DNA of 64,000 nucleotides from positions 64,501 to 128,500 of the forward strand of contig JAMXBD010000969.1 of NCBI GenBank assembly GCA_024138025.1, given 5' to 3'. The position numbers and the translations under genes are program-made. Shown piece after piece: positions 46,600 through 60,170 of the stretch. Within the stretch, counting starts at the first letter, position 1. Each line of letters begins with the position of its first letter. Under the pieces are notes generated by a model. It was not told the origin of the DNA, made no database searches, and worked only from the letters and a program-made list of their open reading frames with translations. Source of the DNA: Combretum micranthum. Taxonomy: Eukaryota > Streptophyta > Magnoliopsida > Myrtales > Combretaceae.

Positions 46600-49500
46600 A
46601 ATGGGCTTTAAAAGTTAGATGGCAATCAATGTTGATTTAGAAAAAGGCCTATGACAGATTGAGTTGGGACTTTACACATAACATTCTTCACAAAATCGGC
46701 TTTCCTTCTCTATTCCAAAAAGCTAGTCATGTCATGTATTACAAGCTCCTCTATGAACTTGCTTTGTAATGGTGCTATGACAGAAGCCTTCTTCCCTTCT
46801 AGTGGAATTTGGAAGGTGACTCATTCTCTCCATATATTTTTGTCTTGTGTATGGAGAGATTGAGCCACTTAATCCTTGATGAAGTGAATGCTAAGAGGTG
46901 GAAGCCATTACTAATTATAAGGAATGCCCCTAAAGTTTCACACTTATTTTTTTGTTGACAATTTGATTCTATTTTCTCAAGACTTGGTGGATCAAGTTGA
47001 TGTCATTTCTTGAGTTCTTAATAGTTTTTGTGCAACTTTTGGGCATAAAAATAAGTAAACAAAATACTAGTATTCACTTTTTAAAGAATACATGTTAAGG
47101 GTTGCTAAAGTGACAAAAGATAAATTTGGCTTCGAAGAACCATGAATTTAGGCCGACATTTAGGGGTTCTAGTAATTTATGGGAGAGTTTCGACAAACAT
47201 CTTTGCAACTCTTCTTGATAACTACTAGAAACACTGCATCGCTTTTCAACCGGTTAGACTTTCCATGGTAGGAAGAGTAACCATTGCCAAATCAGTTCTT
47301 TCAACTGTACTATTATACACAATGCAGGTTACTCTCCTTCCCTCTTTTCTATATGTGCCCAATTTGATAATATATGCAGAGACTTTCTATGGGGAAGTTT
47401 TGGAGATAATTGAAATATCCATTCAATAGGATGGAATAAACTTTGCCACTAAAGTTGATGGGAGGATTAGGCATGAGGAAGATGAGTATTGTTAATGATG
47501 CCTTCATGCTGAAAAGTACGTAGGGTATATTTAAGGGTGATAATGGCCTTTGGTGTTAAATTCTTAAATGCAAATACCTCCATAATATGACTCACAATGT
47601 TGCTCATGATATGGGTTAAAAGTTAAATTTATGGAGGGGCATCACTAAGGTTCGGGGTTGTATACCCCTAAATTTTTCATAATTCTTAGAAAATAATCCT
47701 AGAAGTCTAACACTGAAGTTAAAACCAAATTCTAAATAAGGTTAAACACGAGAATTCTTAATCTTGAGAAAAAGAGAACCCTCAAAACAAAATAGAAAAT
47801 CCAAATAACGGTTGAATCAACATTCGTACACCAAAATCAAATCATCTATCCGATTTCTAACACACAACTCAAGACGATATATCCAAATAACGCTCGATAA
47901 CGAAATACTAATACCTTAAATCCTTTGGTGAATTTTAGAATAAAAATTTTTAATTTTCATTAAAAGTCAAACCGAGTCAACCCATAACCCTAAACTCGAT
48001 TAAACGATCCCAAGAGTAGAAAAATATTAAATAATCATAAATAAAATGAAATAAACTATAGATGTCGAACTAAAAATATAATACGGGCAAAACTCCAAAA
48101 TTTTATGATCTTACGAATAACTCAACAAAACTGGAAGTCAAACCAGAACCCTAAAAGTCAACAAAGCTTACAAATAACCCTAGTGTTTAAGATCCGGCAA
48201 TCCCGCGCTCTTAAATCCTAATCAACAAAATGGAAATAATTGTTGATAATAGTTCGTAATAATATAGGGAAGCTTAAAAATATCATATTCGCAAATTTCT
48301 AGTGTCCTTTAGATCCGAATGAGATCAGTTTTAAAAAATCATGCCTCAGTACACCGGATAGCAAAAATATTCCATTAATACCAATAGACTCGTAAAAATA
48401 TAAAGAATCTAAAAATATCAGTTTTAGAATTTTTCGACAGTTAAAAATTAGAGATATCGCATTTATACGTATATTTTTATTACTACTGATATTTTATTTG
48501 TCTAGTTTACTATTTATAGTACTTTTCTACTGTTCATTACTATTCCTCTATTTCTACTTTTTTTGCCACTTATTCTTACACCTACATATCTATTTTTTAC
48601 CATTTTCTTTTTCCATAAAAATTCAACACCACATATTACTAAATTTCCCTCACACTTTTCTTCTAAAATTATTTGTTAATCAATTTTCTCTCTCTCCCGC
48701 CCTCTTTGCTATCCACTTCTCTCTCTCTTCACTCTCCAATTATTTTCTTTTTCAATTTATTTGATTACATCTAATTTTCACTCAAAAATTCCATAAATAC
48801 CCCATTTCTCCTTCATTCTTTCACACAACTCATTCTACTATCAAAACTCTCTCAAATTCACTACACAAACACTCTCCACAAAATTTTTCTCTATCAAAAC
48901 TCTCTTTCTCCAAATACTCACAAAAATCTCTCTCTATACACAATCCAACTATCATTTCCCAATAACCACATAACCATACATTCACTACCATCTTCATATC
49001 ACCTAAACACTTTAGGTAAAATTTCTTCCAACCATTTAGTTTATCCATGTCATATAACTTAACATGACTATGGTGTTGTTTTGAAACTCATATGAGTAGT
49101 AAAAGCAACAACATGTTCATGTTTTGTTCTTGTACATGAAATTCAAAATTTATTATGTTGTTATTATGTTCATGTATATGTTGATTTTATTGTTGTTATT
49201 ATGTTAATTTTCATTCATATCTAACTAAATATATTTATGTATTTATATATAATCTTTAGAGAATATAAGCTCATTTATTATTTTTTTTATTTCATGCTTT
49301 GCAATTTATTTAATTCATGTTATTTTAAGACTAGTCTTTCTAGTCTTAGACTTGTCCAAATTAAGTCAAAACAACATTTTCTTTCTTTTCTTTTCTTTTC
49401 TTTATTATTTTTTGGACTAGTCTAAAAAATAATAAAGAAGGAACTTGTTTTCAAAAGAATATAAGTATGAAAATGTCAAAAACAAAGGATTTTATCAATA

Positions 49501-51880
49501 AAAAAAAAAAGAATTCTTTTCGAATAAAATTTGTAGAGAAAATGAAATACCAAGTTTTAGAAAACAAGAACTTATATTTTAAACAATAAATATAGGAAAA
49601 AAATACTCATTTTCTAAAACCATTATAAATATAAATTTATAAATAGGTTTTCAACAACTTAATAGACTTTTGGTAACTTTGATCTTTTATCACTAGAAGT
49701 AAAATTATAAAAGACTAAAGTTAAAGAAAAATTTACTTGTTTTGAAAAAGGGAATGAGAAAAATAAAATAAGAATGTACTCGTTTATAATAACCTAGGAA
49801 AATATAAAATTTCTTCAAAATATTTGAAAAGAAAATTTGTCAAGTTAGGTTTTAATACTTCAAAATGAATTGTTTTATGAAATAAATTGTTGAGACACTA
49901 CCATTAGAATTTTTGTATATAAAGTGAGCTTATCTATAAACTAAAGGTATTTATCAATCACACACACACACACACACACACATATCTATATTTTTATCAA
50001 AGGATTTTTTAATGAAGTTGAGTTGGAAAATTTTTTTCGCAAAATCTAGAAATATTCGTTTTAAAATCTGTACCCTACACTTTCGAAAGCCAAAACGACC
50101 TTATATGACAAAAATAACTTTAGAAATGGATAGATTCTTTCGAATAGGTAGAAAACGGTATATTATATGTGAAATTCCGAGTTAAAATGAGCAAGTTATG
50201 GCCATTTTAAATTGGAATTTCATTCTATAAGATTTTGACGAACATAGTGAAATAGAATTAGAAAGTTTAAGTAGGATTTCTACGAAATATTCATCCCAGG
50301 TATTTCTTTTATCTAGGTGACGAAAGATTAGAGATTACCCTTCCTGAGGATTGCTAAGACTAAGAAGATTGCGAAATGGACGAGTGAGTTATTTATTTTA
50401 ATTTCGTTACCTTGCTTGTGTTTGTAAAGTAGTGGCACTAATATACTAAGAAAAGATAAAAATGGATATGTATAGGGAATTCAGGGATATGTATATATAT
50501 GTGATTCTATGCTTGTGTGTGAAATGAGAATTAAGAAGATCGTAACTCTAAATTGCCTGTTTAAGTTTTTTGTTTACTTACTTATATGATTACTTATTGC
50601 TTACCAAATTGATTGATCACCCCTGATAAACCTTGATAAGGTTTGGCTTAAGAAAAATAAAACTTTCATACATAGCATCCATCGAGTCACATCTCTTTCG
50701 GAAGGCTGCTACTCATACACGTAGAGTTGAATTGGCTGTTATCGTGGTGGGTCACAAGCCACACTTCTCCCTAGAGAATCCAAATCGCTCCGAAAATGTG
50801 ACTGTAGGTTCGAAGCCGAGCCAACCGAACGCTTTGGGTGGGGACCTGAGGAGTAGCAGTAGAAGATTGAGGATCTTCATCACCAATTCCCTAACCTTCG
50901 ATACGAATGGGTAAATCCGTTCTACATATGGTTTCCGGATAACTATATATATTTGTGTAATCATGTGATTATTGCATTGTATGCATAACATATGTGTGAA
51001 AATTTAAATGAACTTGTTTGAAACCTTAGTGCAAATGAAAATGAATACCTCACTAAATTAGTTGTAAGCTTATACCCCCATAGATTTTATTGAAACAGGT
51101 ATACCCGTGGCTTAAATCGAAGCTCATGACATTAAGGAAGTCATGGAAGGATGTTAAACTTTTATGAAGGTAATGGGAACATAAGATGAAGTTATTTTGT
51201 AAGGTTCCTTATATGTAATGTATGCTATGCTAGTGTTTTGGAAGTTTCTAAGAAGTGTATTTATTTTGACTTGAAGATAATAGAGGAATATGCCCCTAAG
51301 ATTTGTAATTTACCATCTTTATGTTTTATGATAAGTATCCTTCTTGCCTTGTTACTTAATTATTATCAATGAAAATTGCACTACTTCGATGCGTCCCCTT
51401 GGTTGTGATGTACGTCTTGTACATTATATAAAAGCCTCTGCGTGACTGAAGTAGTCATTCTTAAGCTTTAGTATTATGTACGACGGACTGCTACGTTTAG
51501 GATACCCCTCGGGGCATGATAGGGATTATATGGCTTTAGCTTGCGATTGGAATTTAGGTGATGGATCGAAAACCAGGTTTTGGCTCGATAATTGGTTTCC
51601 ATTGGAAGGAAGGTGGTTGATTTCCTTACTTATGAAATTCCTCTTCATGTTCTCTAATGGCTTGTGAAGTATTTTGTTTCAGATAATAGGGAGTAGAGGA
51701 GTTGTTTGATCAATTCTTACCTGCTAAGATCTTTACCCATATTGCTAGTTGTAAACCTCCTTTGGTGGAAGATGGTTCATACCAACCTTTTTGGAAACTC
51801 TTAAAATCGGAAGAGTTTACTGTTGAACCTACTTCAATGCTTTTGGCTAACCATGAGGAAGACTGTTAATAGAGGCTAAT
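46600..51880 (+). pseudogene. LINE (L1-type) ORF2 remnant, split by a solo LTR
   Basis: 46620-47658 and 51527-51880 together read as a plant LINE ORF2 fragment: DLEK then AYDRLSWDF (one extra base between), KIGFPSLFQK, FFVDNLILFSQD, SMVGRVTIAKSVLS, then after the insertion NLGDGSKTRFWLDNWFPLEG, a typical segment of the region after the RT. The catalytic FADD box is FVDN (46951-46962), losing an Asp. Stops and frameshifts are frequent and the 5' part is absent. The remaining order (RT, then zf-RVT-like) fits a non-LTR element. Confidence 0.8.
47659..51521 (+). mobile_element. Tekay/Del-like solo LTR (X) inside the LINE
   Basis: Starts TGTATACCCCTAAATTTTTC and ends cccctcggggcatgata; 3863 bp. 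The flanks ggggt (47654-47658) and gggat (51522-51526) match 4 of 5. Its start and end match LTR Y (52861-58326). LINE coding flanks join across it. A TATA-like ataaatacccc lies at 48793-48803 in a pyrimidine-rich leader; (CA)12 lies at 49959-49982. Lineage is inferred from length and termini. Confidence 0.8.
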
Positions 51881-51909
51881 CACTCTACTAGTTACGGTCA
51901 AATTATGGT

Positions 51910-52855
51910 TGATTGTGCTTTCATTTGTGCTTAAACTTAGGGAATCGGTACCAAATTTATAAATATATTCATTTCAGGTATCAAAAGAAGAAACATCAAC
52001 AATTTGATTAATTGGACAACATTTTGAAGTTAAAAATTCTCATAACGCCTATCACAGCTTCTGTGATAATCTCGGACGTATAAATGAGAGGTCATTACGA
52101 GCGTGATTTGGGATAAATTGGGACACGATGGAGATAAAAGGGCCTTGATACGGCTATAACCTTGATGGTGATATCCACTAATCATATATGTGTGTGTGTG
52201 CGTGTGTGTGTGTGTGCTTGATTTGACCGTTATCTGGAGACAATAAATTTATCCCAAGTAGATGATGGTCCTTGAGATGGTTATGACGAACAGGGTTATT
52301 GGCACATCTGACACGAGAAGGGCATCATTACGGCCGTGATAGGACATTAGAAATTTATTCTAAGGAGATTACTATGACATCATGGCTGCAATCTCCCTTG
52401 ATGGTAGTTATTCCATGTTTATTTTTATGTTAGTTCAAATTAAAACACATCTTTAAAAGAGATGAAGGCTAATATATGTAAAGCTTTGTTATTGAGACGT
52501 GTTTGGTGGTGTACAACATATAAATACAAATCCTAATCATTACAAAGAATCAATCATCAGTATTGCAATACTAAACCATTGTAATAATCTTAGTGAGAAC
52601 CTTCTTTATACCAGTTCATATCTATACCAGACATTTGTATCAGTGACTGTTACAATTCCTTAGTGATTTCTCGAGAGAGAAGGATAAGGAGAATTTCTAT
52701 TATAGTAGCTTGTGTAAGACATTGTAAAGCATTAGTGAAAAGGGTTGTTTCTATATTCCACTATCTTTCTTCTTATGTTATTGTTGTCGTGTTGTTAATG
52801 TGCATGATGTGTGAGTAATAGTCTCAGACTTGTAGCACTGCGATTATCATGTACA
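51910..52855 (+). mobile_element. LTR-like remnant F
   Basis: Starts near TGATTGTGC, contains a word array of variants of ttacggccgtgat at about 52040-52400, a (TG)n microsatellite at 52189-52216 and a TATA box (tataaata) at 52518-52525, the same order as in LTR1-LTR4. It is interrupted on the right by LTR Y and seems to resume for about 75 bp at 58332. Boundaries are approximate. Confidence 0.5.
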
Positions 52856-54220
52856 TGCATTGTAAACCCCTTGATTTTTCATACAAGTAAAAATGAATAG
52901 AAATAGAAATATAGAAAATAGAAAGTTAGTGTAAGATTCCGTAAAGACCTATAATAAAACCATAAGTAGTAAGGAGCTTATATATAATTTCAAACCCTAA
53001 AACAAAATTCTATAGATAATAACTGATATTAAAAATAGATTTTCATAGTCAGTATCGAAAGTTCAAAGTATAGAAATAATTTAAATAAGACTTTAAGTGT
53101 ATTAGAAAGTGAATAAGTAATAAAGCTTATAGTTAGAAAATGGTAATTTAAGGATAAACTGTTAAGATTATAAATATACAATTAGAATAAAAACAGATCC
53201 ATAACTCATAATAAAGTCTCCAAATAAATGTTTAGATTAAACCATTATTTAAGTTAGGGAATTCTAAAGATATCAGAGATTGAAACGAAAAATTGGCCTA
53301 TTAAGCCTAGAAAACCTTAATCGGGTGAGATAAAATCCTAAAAATAATTAATCGCGTAAGCTTTAAACTCAAAGTTGAACTCAATAATAACCTAGAAAAT
53401 TTATGGAAGCTTTATATAAATTTTTGGGGACATAACTCTTAAATAACTAACATATTTGTACCTGTTTAACTTAATAACTACCCTAAAACTAAACTAAATA
53501 ATTAATTAAATAATAATATAATATATAATGGACATATACGGTGCAAGTTGTACATAAATACTCGGCTAGGATCGTCTTAAAAATTGCACAGCCGAAATAC
53601 ATGGAAACTTGCATAAATTATCCACAAAGAAGTCAACAATTCAACAAATAAAGACCAATCAAAATACTCTAAACCAACTCCTCATTAAATGCAGCAAACA
53701 CACACACAGATACAAGAGAATTTGGTAAAGATTTTGCCAAAAATTTGTTGCAAGTGCTCCCCTTATACATGTATATATATAACACTTAATGAGCAAAACA
53801 CTAAAGCCATTAATCTATACAAAACAACAGCTAAACAAACCCAACACTACCACACTACACTTACACAAACATAACTCCATTAATCAACTCCAACAAAATA
53901 ACTACAAGTCTAGGAAAAATCAATGAAAATGTAAGGAAACAATTCGTTTTAAGTTATCTATGTGTCAAACAATGGTTAAACCATGCTAGTATTAACTTAG
54001 GCTCGTATTAAGCCTTTATGAGGGGTTTAGCATCATCACATCAGCTCCTATAAGGTAATATCTAACCATAACACCCCAATTATATATATGATGTTATGAC
54101 GCGAAAAACACTCTTGGAACATTGATAAACACTTAAAGTAGTTTAGATACAAGTACAATATATATAATATATATATGAGATAAGAAAATTAAGTTTTGAA
54201 ATAGAGAAAATCGAGGAAGA

Positions 54221-56180
54221 CGATATGCTTTTTAAAACTCTTTTTAGTTATATTCAATTTCCTTCAAAATGAGCAAATCTTTAACCGACAGTGTATCGGG
54301 TGCGTGTGTAGTAATAAAATTTCAGTGAATACCGAGTTGAATCCACAGGGAGTGAGGACTAGCTATCAATATATCAGGCCAAATTCATAGCTAGTCAAAT
54401 CAAACTTTGTTTCTTTTTTTTTAGATTTTTTTTTAATACAAATAAACTACTAAAAATCTTGGATTTCTACACCTCAAATAAAATTAGGTTTAGAGCCAAT
54501 CAAATATGGAAATAAATTGAATGTCTGCTATTGACCAAAAATGCACTTGTTAATCCAAATCATCAATGGGTTCAATTTTTAAAGAATGAAGAACAAGATA
54601 ACAATTCCTTTTCCCAAAGTGAACCATTACCCTAAAATTACCAATCAATATTCCCTATCCCTACGAAAGTGTTAATTGACAATTCTTTTCTAATTCACCA
54701 AACCCCAATAGAATTACAACCCATATCCCTATGTGAAATGTAATCCTACTTAAATAATCACAAAATTGATTAGAATAGAATTTCCCAATTACAATCCTAA
54801 TCATTCAAGAATTCTAGATTTAAGCAAAATTGCATGATTTGTGAAATAACATTGATAATCCAAATATGAACAAGTAATCAATCAACAACAGGAATCATTA
54901 ATCATATAATCTAGATAAAAGACTCAAAACTGATTTAAGAACACAAGAAATCAAGCATCAAACAACATCCAATAAGAGGATATAAGAAAAAGAACAAAAT
55001 AACCTTGTCAATGGAATCTTGTTCTTGAAATCCAAACATAAATGTTGTTTTCCACTTGAATCCGGTGTGGAATCCGATATCAAATTAAAAAGTTAACTAC
55101 TTTAGTGTTCTAAACCCTAATCTAGATCTAGGAGCAAGGAAAGAAAATAGAATTTCATGCCTAGGGTTTCTTATTTTCAAAAGACACAACAGGAGAAGTT
55201 TATATATTAAAAGTCGCAGGGAAGATACGCTGGCACTCTACACCAGCAGTGTACATTTGGATCTAGCCGACCTTCTTTTTAAAATTTGATTTTCGAGAGC
55301 ATTTTTTGAATGTACACCGGCTCAAAGTTGGCGGCCTTGAATCTCCAGTAGCCGGTGTACATTGTAAAATCAATTCCGAAGCAAGATAGATGACAACCTT
55401 TAAACAGTGTTGATGTGCAGAAACTTCATGGTGATTTTTGACTTTACTCCAATTGGAATTTGCCAAAACTTATAAAATGAAAGTTGTAGATCCTTCTCTC
55501 CTCTTTCTATAGGATCTTGAATCATATCAAACGGACCTTGGATAAGAGAAATATATCAAATTTACTAAAACAGTGTCAATCTGCAAATCTTACTGATGTT
55601 CTGCACTTGCAGTGATTTCAAGAAGATTTTCAACCTTCATTCTTTCCTAATTAGCAAAAACTCAAAATATGAATATTGTATATATATCTCTTATCTTTCC
55701 ATAGGAGATTGAATCATGTCAAAAGAAAATCATATGAGAGAGATATTTGCAATTTACCGAACTCTATCATTTTCCAAAACCTGAACACCGTCACTGTAAT
55801 AGCAGCAAATTCATGGCATATTTTGACTCTGATGCATTCCGAATTCATTCAATCCCAAAACATGAAAATTGAAGATCTCTCTAGTAGGTTTTAGTAGCAT
55901 TTGAAATCATCTCAATAGGAGCTCGGATGAGAGAGATAAGTTGAATTTACGAAACATCGCCAAAATTATCATGATACTTGCATGGTCGACCTTGCTTGAT
56001 TTCTTTCCCAAATTTGCATGAAACTTCTCCCAATTGCTTGTATTTGTTGTTTAAGTCCTTAATGACCTGAAATAACAATTTAAGCATACTTAAGTACCAT
56101 TTCCATTCGATTTATATAAAATCTATAACATATAAACATGACTTGATTAATGGAAATTTGAGTAAAATATGACTTTATCA
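54221..56180 (-). mobile_element. Athila-like LTR (copy B) nested in LTR Y
   Basis: The left end is cgatatgctttttaaaac, a decayed form of TGATCATGC in copies A and C; the right end is gactttatca. It shares the block gtatcgggtgcgtgtg/atccacagggagtgaggac with them. Array 55220-55380, then a TATA-like box at 55206-55199 (minus). A threefold tandem repeat (55430-55960) makes it longer than copy C. No clean target duplication found. Confidence 0.75.
55430..55960. repeat. tandem repeat, three ~190-bp units, in LTR copy B
   Basis: Three diverged units are recognised by anchors: ctataggatcttgaatcat (55509-55527), ccataggagattgaatcat (55699-55717) and a third version with catttgaaatcatctcaa about 55898-55915. 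Each unit also has a 'ccaaaact/gcaaaaactc...atgaa' segment upstream of its anchor. The units are absent from copies A, C and D. Confidence 0.7.
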
Positions 56181-58408
56181 ACACCGGCTCTATGCCAGCA
56201 GTGTATGTGCTTAATGTCGGTGGCTTACAAGGGTAGGGCAGCGGTGTTGAGACGGCATGCACTGGAACAGAAGCTATGTCAAATTCTTTTAGGTAAAATG
56301 AACGAACACCGGTAGATTAGAATCCAACATCGGCAGCGTTGGAGCAGGCGTACGTTGTACATCGACGGCCATCGAAGCCAATGTATACTAGAGCTTTAAA
56401 TGTGTAAAACTTAAAACGAACACCGGCATCCTTGGAATAAACATCGGTGGTGTAGGATGCCAGCATATCTGCAACATCAACTCTGAATGAATTTTGTTTC
56501 GTCCGAATAGATTATATATATATAATGAAGAAAAACATAATAGATTTAATAAATAAACAAATACAAATATTTTAAGAATAATAAGTGTAATATTTATGAA
56601 ATGTTAAATTCTAAAAATCATTAGAAAATATTATAGTTATAATAAAATAAATAAGAATAGAATATGATAATTATTTAATACTTGTCTTGTATAGATAAAT
56701 ATATAAGAATGGAAATTTAAAATAAGCTAAAATATCAAATAATGTGATTTCTAAAATAGCTAGGTAATAATATAAAGCCAAATCAAGAGAAACACAACAA
56801 AACTAAATGATAGGAAATAAATATTAGTTACTATAATAAGTTAACTAAAGAACGATATAAAAATGATGATAATAGTAACGATAAAATATCAATCTACTGA
56901 ATACAAACTCTACAACTATCCAATAAAAATATGAATATCAAATAAGATTAAGAAAAGCAAAATGAAAATAAAATATTAAATAATAATTGTTATCATAAGG
57001 CCATTAAAAAGACCAATATAGATAATAGAAATACCAATATAGGACACTTAGACACTCATTAGAGTTAGATATATAATTTATGTCTTACTGATGAATATTT
57101 TATTCATCTCAATAGGCGATCTTGATGCTATTGAAGATTTTATAGCCGATTATTATGATTAGTCAATATGGGCAGGTGAGTCACTCAGATCTATTGTACT
57201 GTTTGTGCTTGTAATTAGTGACATGTGTAATGCAAAGATAATAATACAGTTGTTATCTAGAGGATGATGAGAATGATTTATGACTGGAATTGGTTGTTTA
57301 CAATGCTAAGATAAGTTAATGGAAGTGATAACACGATTGTTTGATGATTTAGAATAGCATGTTGATTAATGTGTGTAATGTATGATCACCATATACCTAG
57401 TAAATATTGTTGGCTTATTAAATAACCTGGTCATGCATTGCACGTACTGTATTATTGCATATTCAAAAAGGGTAGCAGCCTGCTATGTATTAATATTTCG
57501 GTTCTCTCTTAATTCTTATTTTTTTTAAAGTGTTAGTTCTTCTAAGATTTTTTTTGTTCCATCGGTTCTATGGGAACTAAGTGGCATCGAAGAACATCGC
57601 CCATAGTATCACTTTGAAATGATTAATACTTAGAGGGTTTCTAAGAATTGTTGCAGGAAATGGTCAGTTAAGATACCTTTAAATTAAAGTGATAATCATA
57701 AGATGAGAAATCATTGATTTTCTTACATACTTAGTCTCTCCTGGGTAGGTGGGTCATAAAAGTAATTGTTCTTCAACCCTAAAATGATGGCATAAATCTT
57801 TTTTCTGTTTGGATTCTAGATTATCTAAGCTTGTATCTGTGCATGTTTGATTGTTGCATTTCATATGATTAGTTAATAAACTTGCTTGATGTGTAATATG
57901 TATGGTTATTTACTGAGTCCGTGGTTTTGCTCACACTCCTAAAGACCTTTCAGGTTAATTCTACGACCATGGCTAGTTACTTCTAGGAGCATGGCTCCGG
58001 TAAGAAATTAGAAGCTAGAAGAATATGGGATCTTCGGATAATGTTATCTATTTTTATTTCTAGTCATAAGTTAGTTAGTGTTTGAATTATCAGTCATGTA
58101 TTTGGAGACTTTTAGAATAGAATCATGGTATGTAAAATCTTTATGATATTCGCTACTTATGATGGCAAATATTTACTAATTTATGTCTTATATGTGTTTA
58201 TCATTTCTTATCGATACAACTAAAAGATTATGTTGTTTGAAAATAGGTCATTTTCTGAAGGTTAGCTAGTAATAGAGTGCAAGTGTGGCTTGTGTATTAC
58301 TAGTAGGGTACCCTCGGGACGTAACATGCATGAACTTATTGTTAAATGTTGTTAGATTCCCTAGTCTCTATAGTATGCCTTATTAACTCTAGTCATAGGT
58401 AGTACGTG

Positions 58409-60156
58409 TGACTTATTGCTACTTATACACTTTTTTATTTTGAACTCTTTTTATAAGCACAAGTTAATCGGCCAGTAGAAACAGGTTGTATATGCAGCAA
58501 AGATTACTGGTGAGACCAGGTTGAACCATAGGGAGCTAATGACTAATTATTAAGTATTCGAAATTTTCCCTAAGCTAAGCTATCAAAGATCATATTTTAA
58601 GTTTATCCATCAAATTATGATTTAACTAAAAACTACACTAATGAATTGAATTGAATACTTCAAACCAAATGCTCTAGTAACACAAATGAGGGTTCCGAGT
58701 TTAGGAGATGCTAAAAACAATTAGGAAAAATGCACTTATATTTTCATTTGAATTGAATTAATGCCTCAAGTTGATATCCAAACTAATTACTTGGGATTTA
58801 ATCAAACTCACTAGAATTTGCCCACCTCCTAGAGTAGCTAAATTCCAATCATAGCATAAATTATCCCGCTAAGGCAATTTATCTATAATTATCAGGTAAA
58901 CAGTAATTCGCTCACACTAAAATTACTACTCTAGTTAAAATTACAATTCAGTCACCGCCAAGTGACCTAAAATTATAACTTTAATGGCATTAAGCAAGTG
59001 AGTTCATGAATTTTGTCAAAATCTACATATATCTATGACAAATCTTTTCCAAAATCCTAAGATATGCTTGTACAGATTATTGAATCTCTCCCGTGTATCT
59101 CTAATCCTATCTATCTAGTTAGTGTTGGCCAATCACAAATCAAATAGACTACAAGCAACAATAGTCAAATTCCTAAATAATCAAGGATCAATGTCAAAAT
59201 AAGTCAAATGATTTAATTCATCAAATCCATCAGAGACTTTAAGTCAACAAACCTAATGAATTAGGCATTGCTTTATTGTATAAAAACTTTAAAAATCACC
59301 TCCAAATATTGCTAGAACAATAGGATTTTACTGTCCTTTAGTTGAAATAGACACACACATGTTTTTGCTTGTTCTTTGTTATCTAGGGTTTCTTGCTTCT
59401 CCTCTCCTCAATCTCAAAAATCAACAAAAGATGTATTTATAGGAAAAAGTAATGCATGGATATACACTGGCAAATTTGCATTGTACAATGATGGCCTTAA
59501 TTTCATAACCGCTGACCTTCATTGTGTAAACAAATTTCCAAGAGCAAAAAGAGCCAACGGCATTGAAGTTCCAGTAGCCAGCGTACAGTTAGAAAAATAA
59601 AGGCTGGCTGAACTATGCTTCTACATTGGCAATGTTGACGCAGTGCTTAAAATCTTGAATTTGTGGACATTCAAAGTTTGCACAAAGTCGACGGCATAAG
59701 ATCTTCAAATTTTTTGTGTACAGATGAAATTGAAAGTTGGTTGAATTCTGTCTTGTAAGCTGGTGGTATTGTTGCCACTATTAAAGATTTTTATTTTATC
59801 CATTCTCTAAGCCGACTTAACGGTGACGGCATAAGTGCACCAAGGTGCTAGTGTACGTTGTAAATTGTGAAGACTAATGGAAATTTCTAAAGAACACTAG
59901 CAGGTATTGTTTTGATGATTGAAGGTCAATGTTCAAGGCTGGTGGCCTACATTCTTAATTCGCCAGCCTACTTTCTACTATTCTCCAAATTTGCTTAAAT
60001 CACTTTTCCATTACTTGTATATGTTGTATTAGTCCTTCATGACCTAAAATATCACAATAAACACATAGAAGTACCAATTCCTTAAGATTTCTATAAAATC
60101 AATAATGATTAAGCATGATTTGATAAATGAAAAGTGATTATATTATGATTTTATCA
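58409..60156 (-). mobile_element. Athila-type 3' LTR (copy D)
   Basis: On the minus strand it starts TGATAAAATCATAATATAATC directly after a polypurine tract and ends near taagtca (58409). It is homologous to LTR E and more distantly to copies A-C. A GC-rich array lies at about 59460-59960, and a TATA box (tataaata, minus) at 59441-59434. It closes the Athila element whose pol lies at 61770-64000. Confidence 0.75.
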
Positions 60157-60170
60157 ATTCCCCCACACTT
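60157..60170 (-). promoter_or_regulatory. polypurine tract of the Athila-type element
   Basis: Minus-strand AAGTGTGGGGGAAT immediately before the 3' LTR start TGATAAAA. This is the plus-strand priming site for such elements and fixes the element's orientation and the LTR edge. Confidence 0.8.

Larger units (their letters stand above)
52861..58326 (+). mobile_element. Tekay/Del-like solo LTR (Y), interrupted by LTR B
   Basis: Begins TGTAAACCCCTTGATTTTTC and ends accctcgggacgtaaca, with perfect 5-bp duplications tgcat (52856-52860 and 58327-58331). The net length without LTR B is about 3.5 kb, close to LTR X. A GC-rich CCGG/GCAGCGG-type array lies at 56181-56480. No coding domains. Confidence 0.85.

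Noticed and set aside
48498..48764. 88-aa Phe/Leu-rich ORF that looks membrane-like
   Set aside because: It is a pyrimidine-rich stretch upstream of the LTR X TATA-like box; hydrophobicity is a composition effect.
49959..49982. (CA)12 and the (TG)n at 52189-52216 as functional motifs
   Set aside because: Ordinary microsatellites in LTR sequence; no further structure around them.
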